From Acidobacteriota bacterium (GTDB lineage Bacteria > Acidobacteriota > Terriglobia > Terriglobales > Acidobacteriaceae): 64,000 bases of DNA. The notes below the pieces were generated by a model, which was given only the letters and a program-made list of their open reading frames with translations, had not been told where the DNA came from and did not search any database. Where the stretch lies: the NCBI GenBank assembly GCA_013289685.1, contig JABCZL010000022.1:1-64000 (forward strand), read 5' to 3'. The position numbers and the translations under genes were made by a program. Below are positions 1 through 7,873 of the stretch, piece by piece (the first letter of the stretch is position 1; each line of letters begins with the position of its first letter).

Positions 1-2
1 TC

Positions 3-809
3 GTTGCAGCATTGGAGTCCGGTCACAGTGAAGTCCTCACCGCATACCTCGGAGCAATGGCGAAGTTTCACACCTACAGCTTCGGCAACATCATGCTCAT
101 CGCACGCCAGAAGCCCGATGCTACCAACGTTGCCGGACTTCGGACATGGAACTCGCTTGGCCGCTTCGTTAAACGGGGACAAAAAGGCATTTTCATTCTG
201 GCCCCGATGGTCGGAAAACGTAGCACGAAGGATGTAGCAACTGACGAGCCGAGTGAAGACGCAACCACGGACGGTCAGCGGACGCTGTACGGATTCCGGG
301 CCGTCTACGTTTTCGATGTCAGCCAGACCGAAGGCAAAGAACTGCCAACACTGACCGAAGTCAACGGAGACGTGAGCGGATACCGCGAGCGTCTGTTCAA
401 GTTCGTGGAAGCGCAAAGCGTCGAGATCAGTTTCTCCGAGAGAATTGCTCCCGCGAAGGGTCTTTCGCATGGCGGGAAGATCACGCTGCTTGCTGGGATG
501 CAGCCAGCCGAGGAGTTTTCCACCCTCGTGCATGAGATCGCTCACGAAATGTTGCACCGTGGCGACCGCCGCACCCTGACCACCAAACAAGTCCGCGAGA
601 CCGAGGCCGAAGCCGTGGCCTTCGTGGTTTGCCAATCGGTCGGACTTCAGAACGGAACGGCATCCCAGGACTACATCCAGCTTTGGCACGGAGACGCCAG
701 TCTCCTGCGCGAGAGCTTGGAAGCCGTCCAGCAAACCGCTGCAGTGATCCTCGGGGGCATTGCCCCGGGCATTGCCCCCGAGCCGGCGGTACTCGCGGCC
801 AGATCGTGA
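3..809 (+). CDS. ArdC-like antirestriction / ssDNA-binding zincin, 5' end outside window
   Basis: The open frame runs off the left edge (codons from position 3, no stop upstream), so this is the C-terminal ~268 residues. The N-terminal part resembles the ArdC N domain (a YSFGNIMLIARQ-like stretch, then a GQKGIFILAP strand). A zinc-metallopeptidase motif HEIAH lies about residue 174 counted from position 12, with a downstream Glu-rich helix (ETEAEAVAF) as the third-ligand region. ArdC proteins are carried by conjugative elements and protect incoming single-stranded DNA or block restriction. The mobilisation genes further right fit that role. Family is well supported; the true start is not visible. 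Confidence 0.85.
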   Translation, partial: VAALESGHSEVLTAYLGAMAKFHTYSFGNIMLIARQKPDATNVAGLRTWNSLGRFVKRGQKGIFILAPMVGKRSTKDVATDEPSEDATTDGQRTLYGFRAVYVFDVSQTEGKELPTLTEVNGDVSGYRERLFKFVEAQSVEISFSERIAPAKGLSHGGKITLLAGMQPAEEFSTLVHEIAHEMLHRGDRRTLTTKQVRETEAEAVAFVVCQSVGLQNGTASQDYIQLWHGDASLLRESLEAVQQTAAVILGGIAPGIAPEPAVLAARS

Positions 810-822
810 AGGTTTGCGCTGA

Positions 823-1352
823 CCCGCGCCGCCGAGTTCACCACGGAGAGACCGAGCCTCACTCCAACAATTGCAGCGTGGCCGAGCGCAGGAGCGGAAG
901 CGAATCGAGAAAGAGAAGATCGCAATCACCGCACGGCACCGCATACTAGCGGCCATGTTGGAGCGGGTTTCGGTCCCGATGAAGAAAGCCGACTTGCTCA
1001 TGGTTGCACAGCATGTCCTCGGTTATGTGCCGTCCAACCGCATCCCACTACTCGCAAAGCGCCACAAACTGGAAAGCGAGAAATCCGATGCATCGATGCA
1101 TCTCTTTTGGAGCTTCTGCAAAAGCACATCTCCCACTACGACGAGCGCGCATTGTCCCGGCTGATGTTGGAAGTCGGCTTGCTCGAATCGGCTTACGGGA
1201 ATGGCGCTTACGGCGACACTGCCTCGCTGCTGAAGACGGCACGGCATTACCGCATCGATCCCGAGAAGGCGCAGAGGGCGGTAGCGCAGGGGTTTGCGGC
1301 CAAACAGAAGAATAAAGAGCGGAATGCTGCGCCGGACAAGAGTGCAACCTAG
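823..1352 (+). pseudogene. ParB-like partition protein, C-terminal remnant with frameshift
   Basis: Two frames together make one protein tail. Frame A (open from 823; TTG at 871) encodes a basic Arg/Lys/Glu helix followed by a helical domain. It breaks at 1087-1102, where the 8-bp unit GATGCATC is duplicated in tandem. Removing one copy joins frame A to the frame ending at 1352 (…KSDA-SLLELLQKH…ERALSRLMLEVGLLESA), a pattern I associate with the C-terminal half of plasmid/ICE ParB-like proteins. The N-terminal ParB nuclease/HTH half is absent, and the frame-A reading closes at 820-822. Seen: duplication and frame break. Inferred: family and loss of function. Confidence 0.6.
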
Positions 1353-1476
1353 ATCAGCTCAACGCCATTACTTCTTTCCACGGGCGGAGAGCAAACGCTT
1401 TCCCTTCCCACCCCTAGAGATAGGTGCGCTGGCGGATGTCGCCCCCCATGATGCTAAGTGCGACGGTGTGGCGATC

Positions 1477-1926
1477 CTAAACTGAATGACTTCCCCAGAG
1501 TCTTTTCCAAATGGACTGTGACGTCAGCGTTTCCACCTTGCAGTTGGTATCGCACGCGGGAGTAATCTGATGAAGAAGCCGTCCATACGCCTGAGGAACA
1601 AAATGGTTTCGGAGAAGTGCGAGGAGGGATGCGTCTTCGGAAATGATGGCTTCTATTTTCTTGTCGCGAATTATGTTGTTCAGAAGTCGCCGTGCCAATA
1701 TCTGATCGAGGGGGCCACAAAACTTGAAATTATACTCCGCTTCAGGATCCCATTTTACATTTGCGTGGGCGTAAAGACACGGAGCGACCTGCGTACAGTA
1801 TAGGACCGCACCGAGATGTTTATGCGTGGTAAGAGCTGCCTCGGCGCGCTGCTTTTCCGGTACCATGTTTTGGATAGAGCCCAATTGACAAAGCATGCTT
1901 CGAGGGCAACCTACACAGTTAGGCAT
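1477..1926 (-). CDS. cysteine-rich small protein coupled to SIR2-NACHT gene
   Basis: A 149-residue protein I do not recognise. It has eight cysteines: a tight N-terminal cluster C4-x2-C7-x5-C13 (NCVGCP…C), then C44, C50, C70 and a C-terminal C125-x3-C129. With H35 and H37 this suggests metal or Fe-S binding. There is no signal peptide or membrane segment. The ATG overlaps the last 8 nt of the SIR2-NACHT gene, the usual geometry of translational coupling, so it is probably made with and works with that protein. Nothing follows it on the same strand. Coding status rests on the overlap, the ATG start and the non-random Cys pattern; it is not a reading of any plus-strand gene. Confidence 0.6.
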   Translation of the reverse strand: MPNCVGCPRSMLCQLGSIQNMVPEKQRAEAALTTHKHLGAVLYCTQVAPCLYAHANVKWDPEAEYNFKFCGPLDQILARRLLNNIIRDKKIEAIISEDASLLALLRNHFVPQAYGRLLHQITPACDTNCKVETLTSQSIWKRLWGSHSV

Positions 1927-4594
1927 TTGCTTCTCGTTTCCCGCGTCGATGACTGCGATCGGAAACGGCCGAACGCAGGATTTTCTTCACCCTGTCGTCA
2001 AGCCCTGGGAGCTGCAACAGGTTCCGCAAGGGTTCCACTATTCCTGCTTCAACGCAGGCTCGAATCGCATTTTCCTTCTGCCAGATTCCGGTGTCGGCCG
2101 TAACTATTTCGAGGAGCGACAGCTCTGCCAAAGAATCCGGCAGCATGCGACGGAGAAGGTCAGTGGGCGACCTGCCTGTTTTCGACCACTCCGCATAGAC
2201 GCTACGGCAGTGCTCGTTTTTGCCCCCATTGACAGCTACTGACTTAACTGCTTTGATAACACGCTCCTTCAGTTCAGCCGATGCGGCGGCACCTTCAGCA
2301 ATGAGGCGTGCAACGAACATGTATGCACGAAGATCGTCGCGCTCCTCGGCAAGGATCTGGTCCAGTAACTCCGATATCGGGAAGCCTCGCTCGGCGGCCT
2401 TCGAATCGTTTATGGTGAACAGAAAAACAATCGTATCAGCCCAGTTGTCTTGTCCCCACTTCCCGACCGCTTTCTTAATGACCTCAAGAGGAGCTTTTCT
2501 GAGAGCGCACGCCGCTAAGTAGTCTCTTATCGTTTGGTGACTCCACTCAATTTCGTCACCTACATCACGGAACAGACCCGTCCTCCTAGTCAATGTACCC
2601 ATCAAATGTTCTGCAATCAACTTTGCATGAGCCGCTGTTTCTCCTAGTAAATCAGTGATCTCGGCTGCCACAGCGTCGATTGCTGAGTTCTTTTGCGGGC
2701 GAGCAGTACCACTAACAAGACGCAATGCAAGGTTTTCAAGGATTGGCAGCACACGGTCGCCGTATTTCCAGAGGCGGGCGTCCACTTCATTGAACAGAGC
2801 CGCCCTTTGATCGACGTTGATGCATGAGGAGATGTACTGTCTGTAGAGTTGTGCGCGGCTTCCCGGAAGGCGTCGCGTCTCCAGATAGAGTTGCGCAGCA
2901 AGCGTTGTGAGGAGGGGAGTATTGCCAGCATTCCCAAAGCGAAGGGAATTAAACTGTCGAGAAAACTCAGATGTTTCACTTCCAACTAGTTTCTGACAGA
3001 GTTCGCCTTGCGCAGAAGCACTTAGCGGCAACATTTCGAAGCGAATGCATCTGTCGAAAAGGTCGCCAAAACTGGGATCGCAACCAGGTCGTGACGATAT
3101 GACACATCGAGGGGCATCCGATGATTCTTCAAGCACCAATTCGAAGATGAAGTTGATGACTTTCGAGCGCGGGTCGTCAATGGGTGTCTCCGGGACTTCG
3201 TCCAACGCATCGAACAGAATCAACCAAGGCGACTGGGCTTCTCTCGACCAATCGACCAGAAAGCCATCCGGCAATTTGGCCCCAACAGTCTCACTAGCGG
3301 CCTGCAATCGCGCCTCAGGGAAGCGCATGTCACCGGGCAGACCTTTGGCTCGAATGAGCAAAGGCAGGTGACGCTTTGGAAGACCAATGGCGTCGGGATT
3401 GTCCCACGCCAGAGCCGCCAAGTGCCGCAAAAGGGTTGATTTGCCTATACCAGCTTCGCCTTCGATTGCTACATGGCGATGTCCTCCGGCACTAGCCCAT
3501 TCGAACGCTTCGGCTACGCCAATCGGAGGCCCTGCCGCCTTACAGAGTTTGTCGTCCTGCGCGTTGACTGAACGCGGTGTGCGCAACTTTGCAGGAATGT
3601 AGAGTTCATCTAGAGTTTTCCCAAACTTGTTTCGTTGCGTATCCTCGTTGGGTAGACGGCGGCAGAAGCTCCGTACATGGTGAAGGTATCTCTCGATCGC
3701 CGTCTCTTGTTGAACCACGCGGGTTGAAATAGGTGACGGTCTGACAGCTGAGAGTTCTTCAAGTAGGTTAGGAAGATCAGAATGTTCTTGGTACGCGATC
3801 GGAAGAATGCGACCTTGCAGAGGCAGCTGCTTGCGGGCATTTTCTACCTCGATTTCGCGCACGAAAACATAATGAAGGGCTGCATGCGAGTAGTTCGACG
3901 CGATCCATTTGCGAAAAACATCAAAGTTTGGATCGCTGAGTCCCCCGCCTACTGCCGTGCCAATAAACATCAATGTGCGTGTGCCGAAAAAGCCTTTGAG
4001 CGTTTGCTGCGCTGTCGTGTCACGCAGTATTTCATCATAGGACCGAATACCAAGGATCACCGAGTCGGGCTGCTTCCAATGACCATGTATATGAACGATG
4101 CGACGTCCGCTTTTGCCACGCAATTCGTCATCTAGTTCGAACCGATCCTGCCAAGTGATAGCTGGGAGACCAGTCACTTTTTCTAAGATGCCGTCATAGT
4201 TGGTGGTCAAGAACGTAGCATTCAGGCCGGCGACGGCATTTGCTAACTCATGCTTAACGATCCCGTTCTCTAGTTCCCCGACTGTCTCTCGGAGCCAATC
4301 GCGGTAGTCTCGACCCGTTCGTCCACCAAGCTTTTCTGTTATGTGCTCAGAAGCAGTCAGCATCTCCGAAATATCCCCGCTGCCCAGTTGCATCAAGCGG
4401 ATTCTTTTCCATTCCTCTGTCACGAGCTGATGCTCTGTGCAGAACGCCACGCCACTGCGGATTAGTCCAGCCCAGGATGCCACCTCCTGGTTGTCAGTTG
4501 CGGCGATTGACAAGCCAGTGCCAATGATTGCCACAAACTGGTTCGTCGGATCTCGATATTCGTCCTTAAGGCGATCAAAAAGGTCGCGCTGCAT
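1919..4594 (-). CDS. SIR2-NACHT NTPase, NLR-like antiphage defence protein (Avs5/bNACHT-type)
   Basis: 891 residues in three parts. Residues ~1-280 are a SIR2-family NADase domain: GTGLS at 25-29, TTNYD at 130-134, the catalytic-type HG pair at H170, and GGGLSDPNF near 216-224. Residues ~360-690 are a NACHT STAND ATPase: Walker A GEAGIGKS at 379-386, Walker B ILFDALDE at 459-466, a SSRPG sensor at 500-504, and the NACHT-associated helix motif WSHQTIRDYLAA at 684-695. Residues ~700-891 are helical with no repeats I recognise, probably the sensor. In known systems of this architecture phage recognition triggers oligomerisation and NAD+ depletion. It has its own promoter candidate and is coupled to the small Cys-rich gene. 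Domain calls are strong; specificity is unknown. Confidence 0.9.
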   Translation of the reverse strand: MQRDLFDRLKDEYRDPTNQFVAIIGTGLSIAATDNQEVASWAGLIRSGVAFCTEHQLVTEEWKRIRLMQLGSGDISEMLTASEHITEKLGGRTGRDYRDWLRETVGELENGIVKHELANAVAGLNATFLTTNYDGILEKVTGLPAITWQDRFELDDELRGKSGRRIVHIHGHWKQPDSVILGIRSYDEILRDTTAQQTLKGFFGTRTLMFIGTAVGGGLSDPNFDVFRKWIASNYSHAALHYVFVREIEVENARKQLPLQGRILPIAYQEHSDLPNLLEELSAVRPSPISTRVVQQETAIERYLHHVRSFCRRLPNEDTQRNKFGKTLDELYIPAKLRTPRSVNAQDDKLCKAAGPPIGVAEAFEWASAGGHRHVAIEGEAGIGKSTLLRHLAALAWDNPDAIGLPKRHLPLLIRAKGLPGDMRFPEARLQAASETVGAKLPDGFLVDWSREAQSPWLILFDALDEVPETPIDDPRSKVINFIFELVLEESSDAPRCVISSRPGCDPSFGDLFDRCIRFEMLPLSASAQGELCQKLVGSETSEFSRQFNSLRFGNAGNTPLLTTLAAQLYLETRRLPGSRAQLYRQYISSCINVDQRAALFNEVDARLWKYGDRVLPILENLALRLVSGTARPQKNSAIDAVAAEITDLLGETAAHAKLIAEHLMGTLTRRTGLFRDVGDEIEWSHQTIRDYLAACALRKAPLEVIKKAVGKWGQDNWADTIVFLFTINDSKAAERGFPISELLDQILAEERDDLRAYMFVARLIAEGAAASAELKERVIKAVKSVAVNGGKNEHCRSVYAEWSKTGRSPTDLLRRMLPDSLAELSLLEIVTADTGIWQKENAIRACVEAGIVEPLRNLLQLPGLDDRVKKILRSAVSDRSHRRGKREANA

Positions 4595-4620
4595 TATTCA
4601 CCCGTACAAACTGGCTGCCT

Positions 4621-4648
4621 ATTATAGGCACAGATCCCCTCCTGTGCC
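4621..4648 (-). promoter_or_regulatory. promoter with embedded inverted repeat upstream of SIR2-NACHT
   Basis: On the minus strand a perfect TATAAT (plus-strand 4621-4626) lies 27 bp from the ATG. Immediately upstream is a perfect 7-8-7 inverted repeat, GGCACAG / CTGTGCC (4627-4633 and 4642-4648), filling the -12 to -34 interval where no good -35 box is seen. The arrangement fits a promoter controlled by a protein bound between the -10 and -35 sites. No regulator gene is identified. Confidence 0.5.
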
Positions 4649-4690
4649 GCTGTTGATCGATCATGATTCCACTATCGCGACCTTGGCACG

Positions 4691-6373
4691 TTAAGTAATC
4701 TGCAGGTCTTTTGTTGGCGATTCACCACTGTCGCCAACAACTGACACCTTGGTCGTGCCCGTAGTGGCAATATCTTGCGCCGTTAGGGAAATCGTAATCT
4801 CCTTCTGAGTTACTGCTCCGTGTTCATGTACACTGTTTCCAAACTTCACCTGAGTCACGGTGCCAAGGCGGTCGCCGATGATCCTGAGGGTGACAGGAGG
4901 GGTTGCCGCGTGAGAAACCGTCGCAGGTTCGAGTCTATCGATGATTGGCGCGGCAAGCTTTCCTGTGCGATTGTCGGCGCCTTTGAAGAGCGTGTCAAAA
5001 ATATCGGCGAGCTTGTCCGATGCCTTGTCCGCGAACATTCCTACTAGTGCACCAACGGCGATGACCCCAAATTGATTGACGGCTTTAGCGTCCGCTGGAG
5101 TGCCCGCCATGAAACCGCCGCGTAGGACTGCGTAAAAGACCACGGCCAGAGCGGCTCCAAGGAAAGGGCGCGTGACATACCACCAGAACCAACTTGCAGT
5201 GAGCGTACGGTTGCCAACGAAGTCGCCAAAGGACTTAAGCGAGTGTATGAAGCTCCCCAATCCGCCCGCCAAAATCGCCAGCAAAAGTAGTTGAAGCTCA
5301 CGGGTTAGTTCGAAAGGCCAACCAAACAAGTTCTGTTTCACGTGCGCCTTTGTAACCGTCATTGCGATTGCGCTCGTCACTTGTTTGTTCGTGATGATAT
5401 CCACCAACATCGGGTCCACACTGTTTATCACAGCTTGGTCCAGCTGAGCCTGTATCCGGCTCGAATCGATAAACACGGTCGGCTGCTCTTGCTGATTGAA
5501 TCGAATCTTTGAGTCAGCAGTGAAGTGATCTCCGTAGGCGGTGACGTACAGAACAGGTGCGGCGGTCAAGGTTGCCTGGGTAAATAACTTGTGCAGTACG
5601 GGAGGATTTGGTGTTGTTGTGGCCGTGGTACCCGACTGCAAAGGATTAGGCTCTGTTGCGGCTGCAGCACCCGATTGTGTCGACGGAGCCGCTCCAGTCT
5701 GCGCAGATTGCCCGAGTGCCTCAGTCTTGATGTCCAGCCCGACCTCGGAGAAATCGATGGAGCCGACGCGCCACAGAAGAGCAACTAGCACAATTCCGAT
5801 GAAGAGGAGATAGAACGCAAGCACACGGCGCGTAATGATCGGCATCGGATCGCTGTCATTTGCGAGAGAATCAGGCTTGTCTTTGATAAAGAAATAGACC
5901 AACCACGCCACTGCAACGGAGACGACGAGAATCAGAAATGTAGCGCCGATGATCTTTTGTGGTTCCCGCAATTGCTGGTCTGGTAGTAGAACCAGAAGGT
6001 AAATGAAGCAGGTGGAAGCAGCGAGAAACAAAACAAGCATCCCCCAGCGCGCGGGCTTCGACAGCTTCGCCACGCCGGCGTCGGCGGCTGCGGCCACGAT
6101 CTGTTTCAGTTCAGCCAAGCCAGCGGCACTTAAAGCGATGCCGATAACGATCGGGGCTAATTCGGCGTTCCAGGTGAATCCGTGCTTAACGAAGTGCAAG
6201 ACTGCAAGAAAGATCAGATCCAGGCCACAGAGGATCCAGAGCGCCGCCAGTCTACGTTTACTTGCCCCGGTTATGTTGGACGGACCAGGCCCCTCTTTGA
6301 TCTCAAAGACCAGCACGAAACCTATGACGGAAACCAACAACCCAACTGCGAGAACTATGGTGTGTGCCAGCAT
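4691..6373 (-). CDS. polytopic membrane protein with Ig/TIG-like extracytoplasmic domains, unknown function
   Basis: From the chosen ATG the protein is 560 residues; the frame stays open to a TTG at 6499, which would add 42 unlikely residues. It has six hydrophobic segments in the first ~210 residues and a Thr/Ala/Pro-rich linker with TEPNPLQSGT-like sequence. A beta-rich domain of about 90 residues (YVTAYGDHF…KIRFN) resembles IPT/TIG folds. Three more membrane segments follow, with LLAILAGGLGSFIHSL and SWFWWYVTRPFLGAA motifs, and then a second TIG-like domain (LRIIGDRLGTVTQVKFGN). No enzyme motif is seen. It lies 96 bp upstream of SIR2-NACHT on the same strand, and the pairing may be functional or incidental. 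Confidence 0.75.
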   Translation of the reverse strand: MLAHTIVLAVGLLVSVIGFVLVFEIKEGPGPSNITGASKRRLAALWILCGLDLIFLAVLHFVKHGFTWNAELAPIVIGIALSAAGLAELKQIVAAAADAGVAKLSKPARWGMLVLFLAASTCFIYLLVLLPDQQLREPQKIIGATFLILVVSVAVAWLVYFFIKDKPDSLANDSDPMPIITRRVLAFYLLFIGIVLVALLWRVGSIDFSEVGLDIKTEALGQSAQTGAAPSTQSGAAAATEPNPLQSGTTATTTPNPPVLHKLFTQATLTAAPVLYVTAYGDHFTADSKIRFNQQEQPTVFIDSSRIQAQLDQAVINSVDPMLVDIITNKQVTSAIAMTVTKAHVKQNLFGWPFELTRELQLLLLAILAGGLGSFIHSLKSFGDFVGNRTLTASWFWWYVTRPFLGAALAVVFYAVLRGGFMAGTPADAKAVNQFGVIAVGALVGMFADKASDKLADIFDTLFKGADNRTGKLAAPIIDRLEPATVSHAATPPVTLRIIGDRLGTVTQVKFGNSVHEHGAVTQKEITISLTAQDIATTGTTKVSVVGDSGESPTKDLQIT

Positions 6374-6552
6374 CGAACCCCCCCGACTAAGAATTTCGCG
6401 AAAACCCCGTACCATGGCGCACCAAAGCACCGCAATGCCGACTCGACTGGCAAATTTAAGCACCTGGTGCGACCCGATCACACTGCGAGATCCAACCAAG
6501 CCGGTTCTAATCTACGGCGACCGGCACACTGCAACATATACAGCCCAAGAAG

Positions 6553-7485
6553 CTATGCCCGATATGAAGTGTTTGAAACTATAACCGGCACCGCCGTATA
6601 TCCGGCTCCGTCGATAAGAGCCTTGACGCTCTCCGCATTGAGCTGCTTGTGCACGCTGGGGCCAATGCAAACCTGGCGCAGAGGCAGCAGAGGAAGTGAG
6701 CCTGGGCTAATCAAGTCGCGCAAACTATAGTAGGGGACCAGCATGTTGCCGCTCACGCGAAATCGTGGTCGCACTGGTATACCGGGCGCGGGCGTGAAGA
6801 TGAGACGCCACTCGTCTTCCTCTTGGAAATCTGCATTCTTGAAAGTTGGTATGAAGAACCGGATTGCATCTGCGGCTTTCCGAGCCAAGTCAGCGGGGGT
6901 CTGCCCTGCGGTAAGCGGGTTGTTAGCATTATTGGGCGCGTAATGTTCGACGGCCCGCTCGATAATATCGGTTTGGGTGAGCGGATTGTAAAAGACTTTC
7001 CAAAAACGCAGAAGCCCGTGTACATTGTCCGGGCCTGTTACATCGGCGAACTCTTTAGGTGCGAATTGAAGGCTGACTCCAGAACCATTGGCGCCGTATC
7101 CACGCCACTGACTAAGCAGGTTGTCTTTCTCACAGAAACACGATATGTACACTCCTTCTTGCTGGCTGGTGCGTTGGCTGAGCTCGTAAAGATATTGTGT
7201 GTCGTACTTCTGAGCTGTGACCGCGGTATTAATCACTTTCCTAGCCACATTGGCGCCATGCACTATCTCCTCGGCATCATTCGAATATCGTGAATGCGTA
7301 AGCCAGAGGTCGTGCTTATTCAGGATTCCGACCAGGCCCATCAAATCTGTGTAGTGATACAGCAGCAACCCGCCCTGCTTCAGCTTGCTCTGAGGCGTGA
7401 AGATCAGGTCAACATTGTGCGACCCAATCGACTCAAGGAACATCGATAGAGCCGCGACATCGACGAATGGCTCTGAGGCATTCAT
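6553..7485 (-). CDS. DUF2971 family protein
   Basis: About 310 residues with the DUF2971 hallmarks: LYHYTDLMGLVGIL at ~44-57, the THSRYSNDAEE turn at ~65-75, and CFCEKDNLLSQWRGYG near 118-133. The family is widespread in bacteria and often sits in defence or mobile contexts; its biochemical role is unproven. The H-Y-T plus ‘ILxxxxLWxT’ pattern resembles DarT/ADP-ribosyltransferase-type folds, which is inference only. Start: ATG at 7485; a GTG two codons earlier is also possible. It is the first of four minus-strand genes of the putative defence cassette. Confidence 0.85.
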   Translation of the reverse strand: MNASEPFVDVAALSMFLESIGSHNVDLIFTPQSKLKQGGLLLYHYTDLMGLVGILNKHDLWLTHSRYSNDAEEIVHGANVARKVINTAVTAQKYDTQYLYELSQRTSQQEGVYISCFCEKDNLLSQWRGYGANGSGVSLQFAPKEFADVTGPDNVHGLLRFWKVFYNPLTQTDIIERAVEHYAPNNANNPLTAGQTPADLARKAADAIRFFIPTFKNADFQEEDEWRLIFTPAPGIPVRPRFRVSGNMLVPYYSLRDLISPGSLPLLPLRQVCIGPSVHKQLNAESVKALIDGAGYTAVPVIVSNTSYRA

Positions 7486-7873
7486 TTGCACAAAGTAGGC
7501 TGTGACGAAGCAGCCGACGCTCCCGAAGCATCACGATATACCTTCGCAGAAACAGAATCCATGTTCCACTAGAGCGTATTCGGAGAGCACAATGTTAATC
7601 GACCACTTGTCGGCACGCCATGCGAGCGTAAATACCCGCGCCAAGCAAAATACCATAAGTCTTCAGCTGGCGCCTCTGCCTTGTGTCGACCACCGCTCTT
7701 ATTTCAGTTCTGATTTCGTAACAAGGGAGTTAAACTGAGCTTTTGATCGCTTGCTGCCGCTGACCCTGCTAGTCCGGGTTCCCGCCGCTCCCTCGCCCTT
7801 CGCTGCTATACTCTCCATTTCGCAACTTCCCCGCGCGGGCCCGAAACGTTCACTAGAGGAGTCACCCTCGCCC
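7486..7873. other. divergent intergenic region, 388 bp
   Basis: It separates the minus-strand DUF2971 gene from the plus-strand DUF4062-NB-ARC gene, so it should hold promoters for both. A 78-codon GTG-started frame (7502-7738, plus) has no recognisable features and is not called. A TATACT at 7807-7812 could be a -10 for the plus-strand gene, with no convincing -35; AGAGGAG at about 7855-7861 is its ribosome binding site. No repeats or RNA gene seen. Confidence 0.5.

Noticed and set aside
1570-1803. Plus-strand 77-codon frame opposite the Cys-rich gene
   Set aside because: Shadow of the minus-strand gene, which has the coupling overlap and Cys pattern.
7502-7738. 78-codon GTG frame in the divergent intergenic region
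   Set aside because: No homology-like features, no RBS, sits where two promoters are needed.
7751-7873. Upstream extension of the DUF4062-NB-ARC protein by 41 residues
   Set aside because: Low-complexity Pro/Ser sequence, and a good RBS lies just before the internal ATG at 7874.
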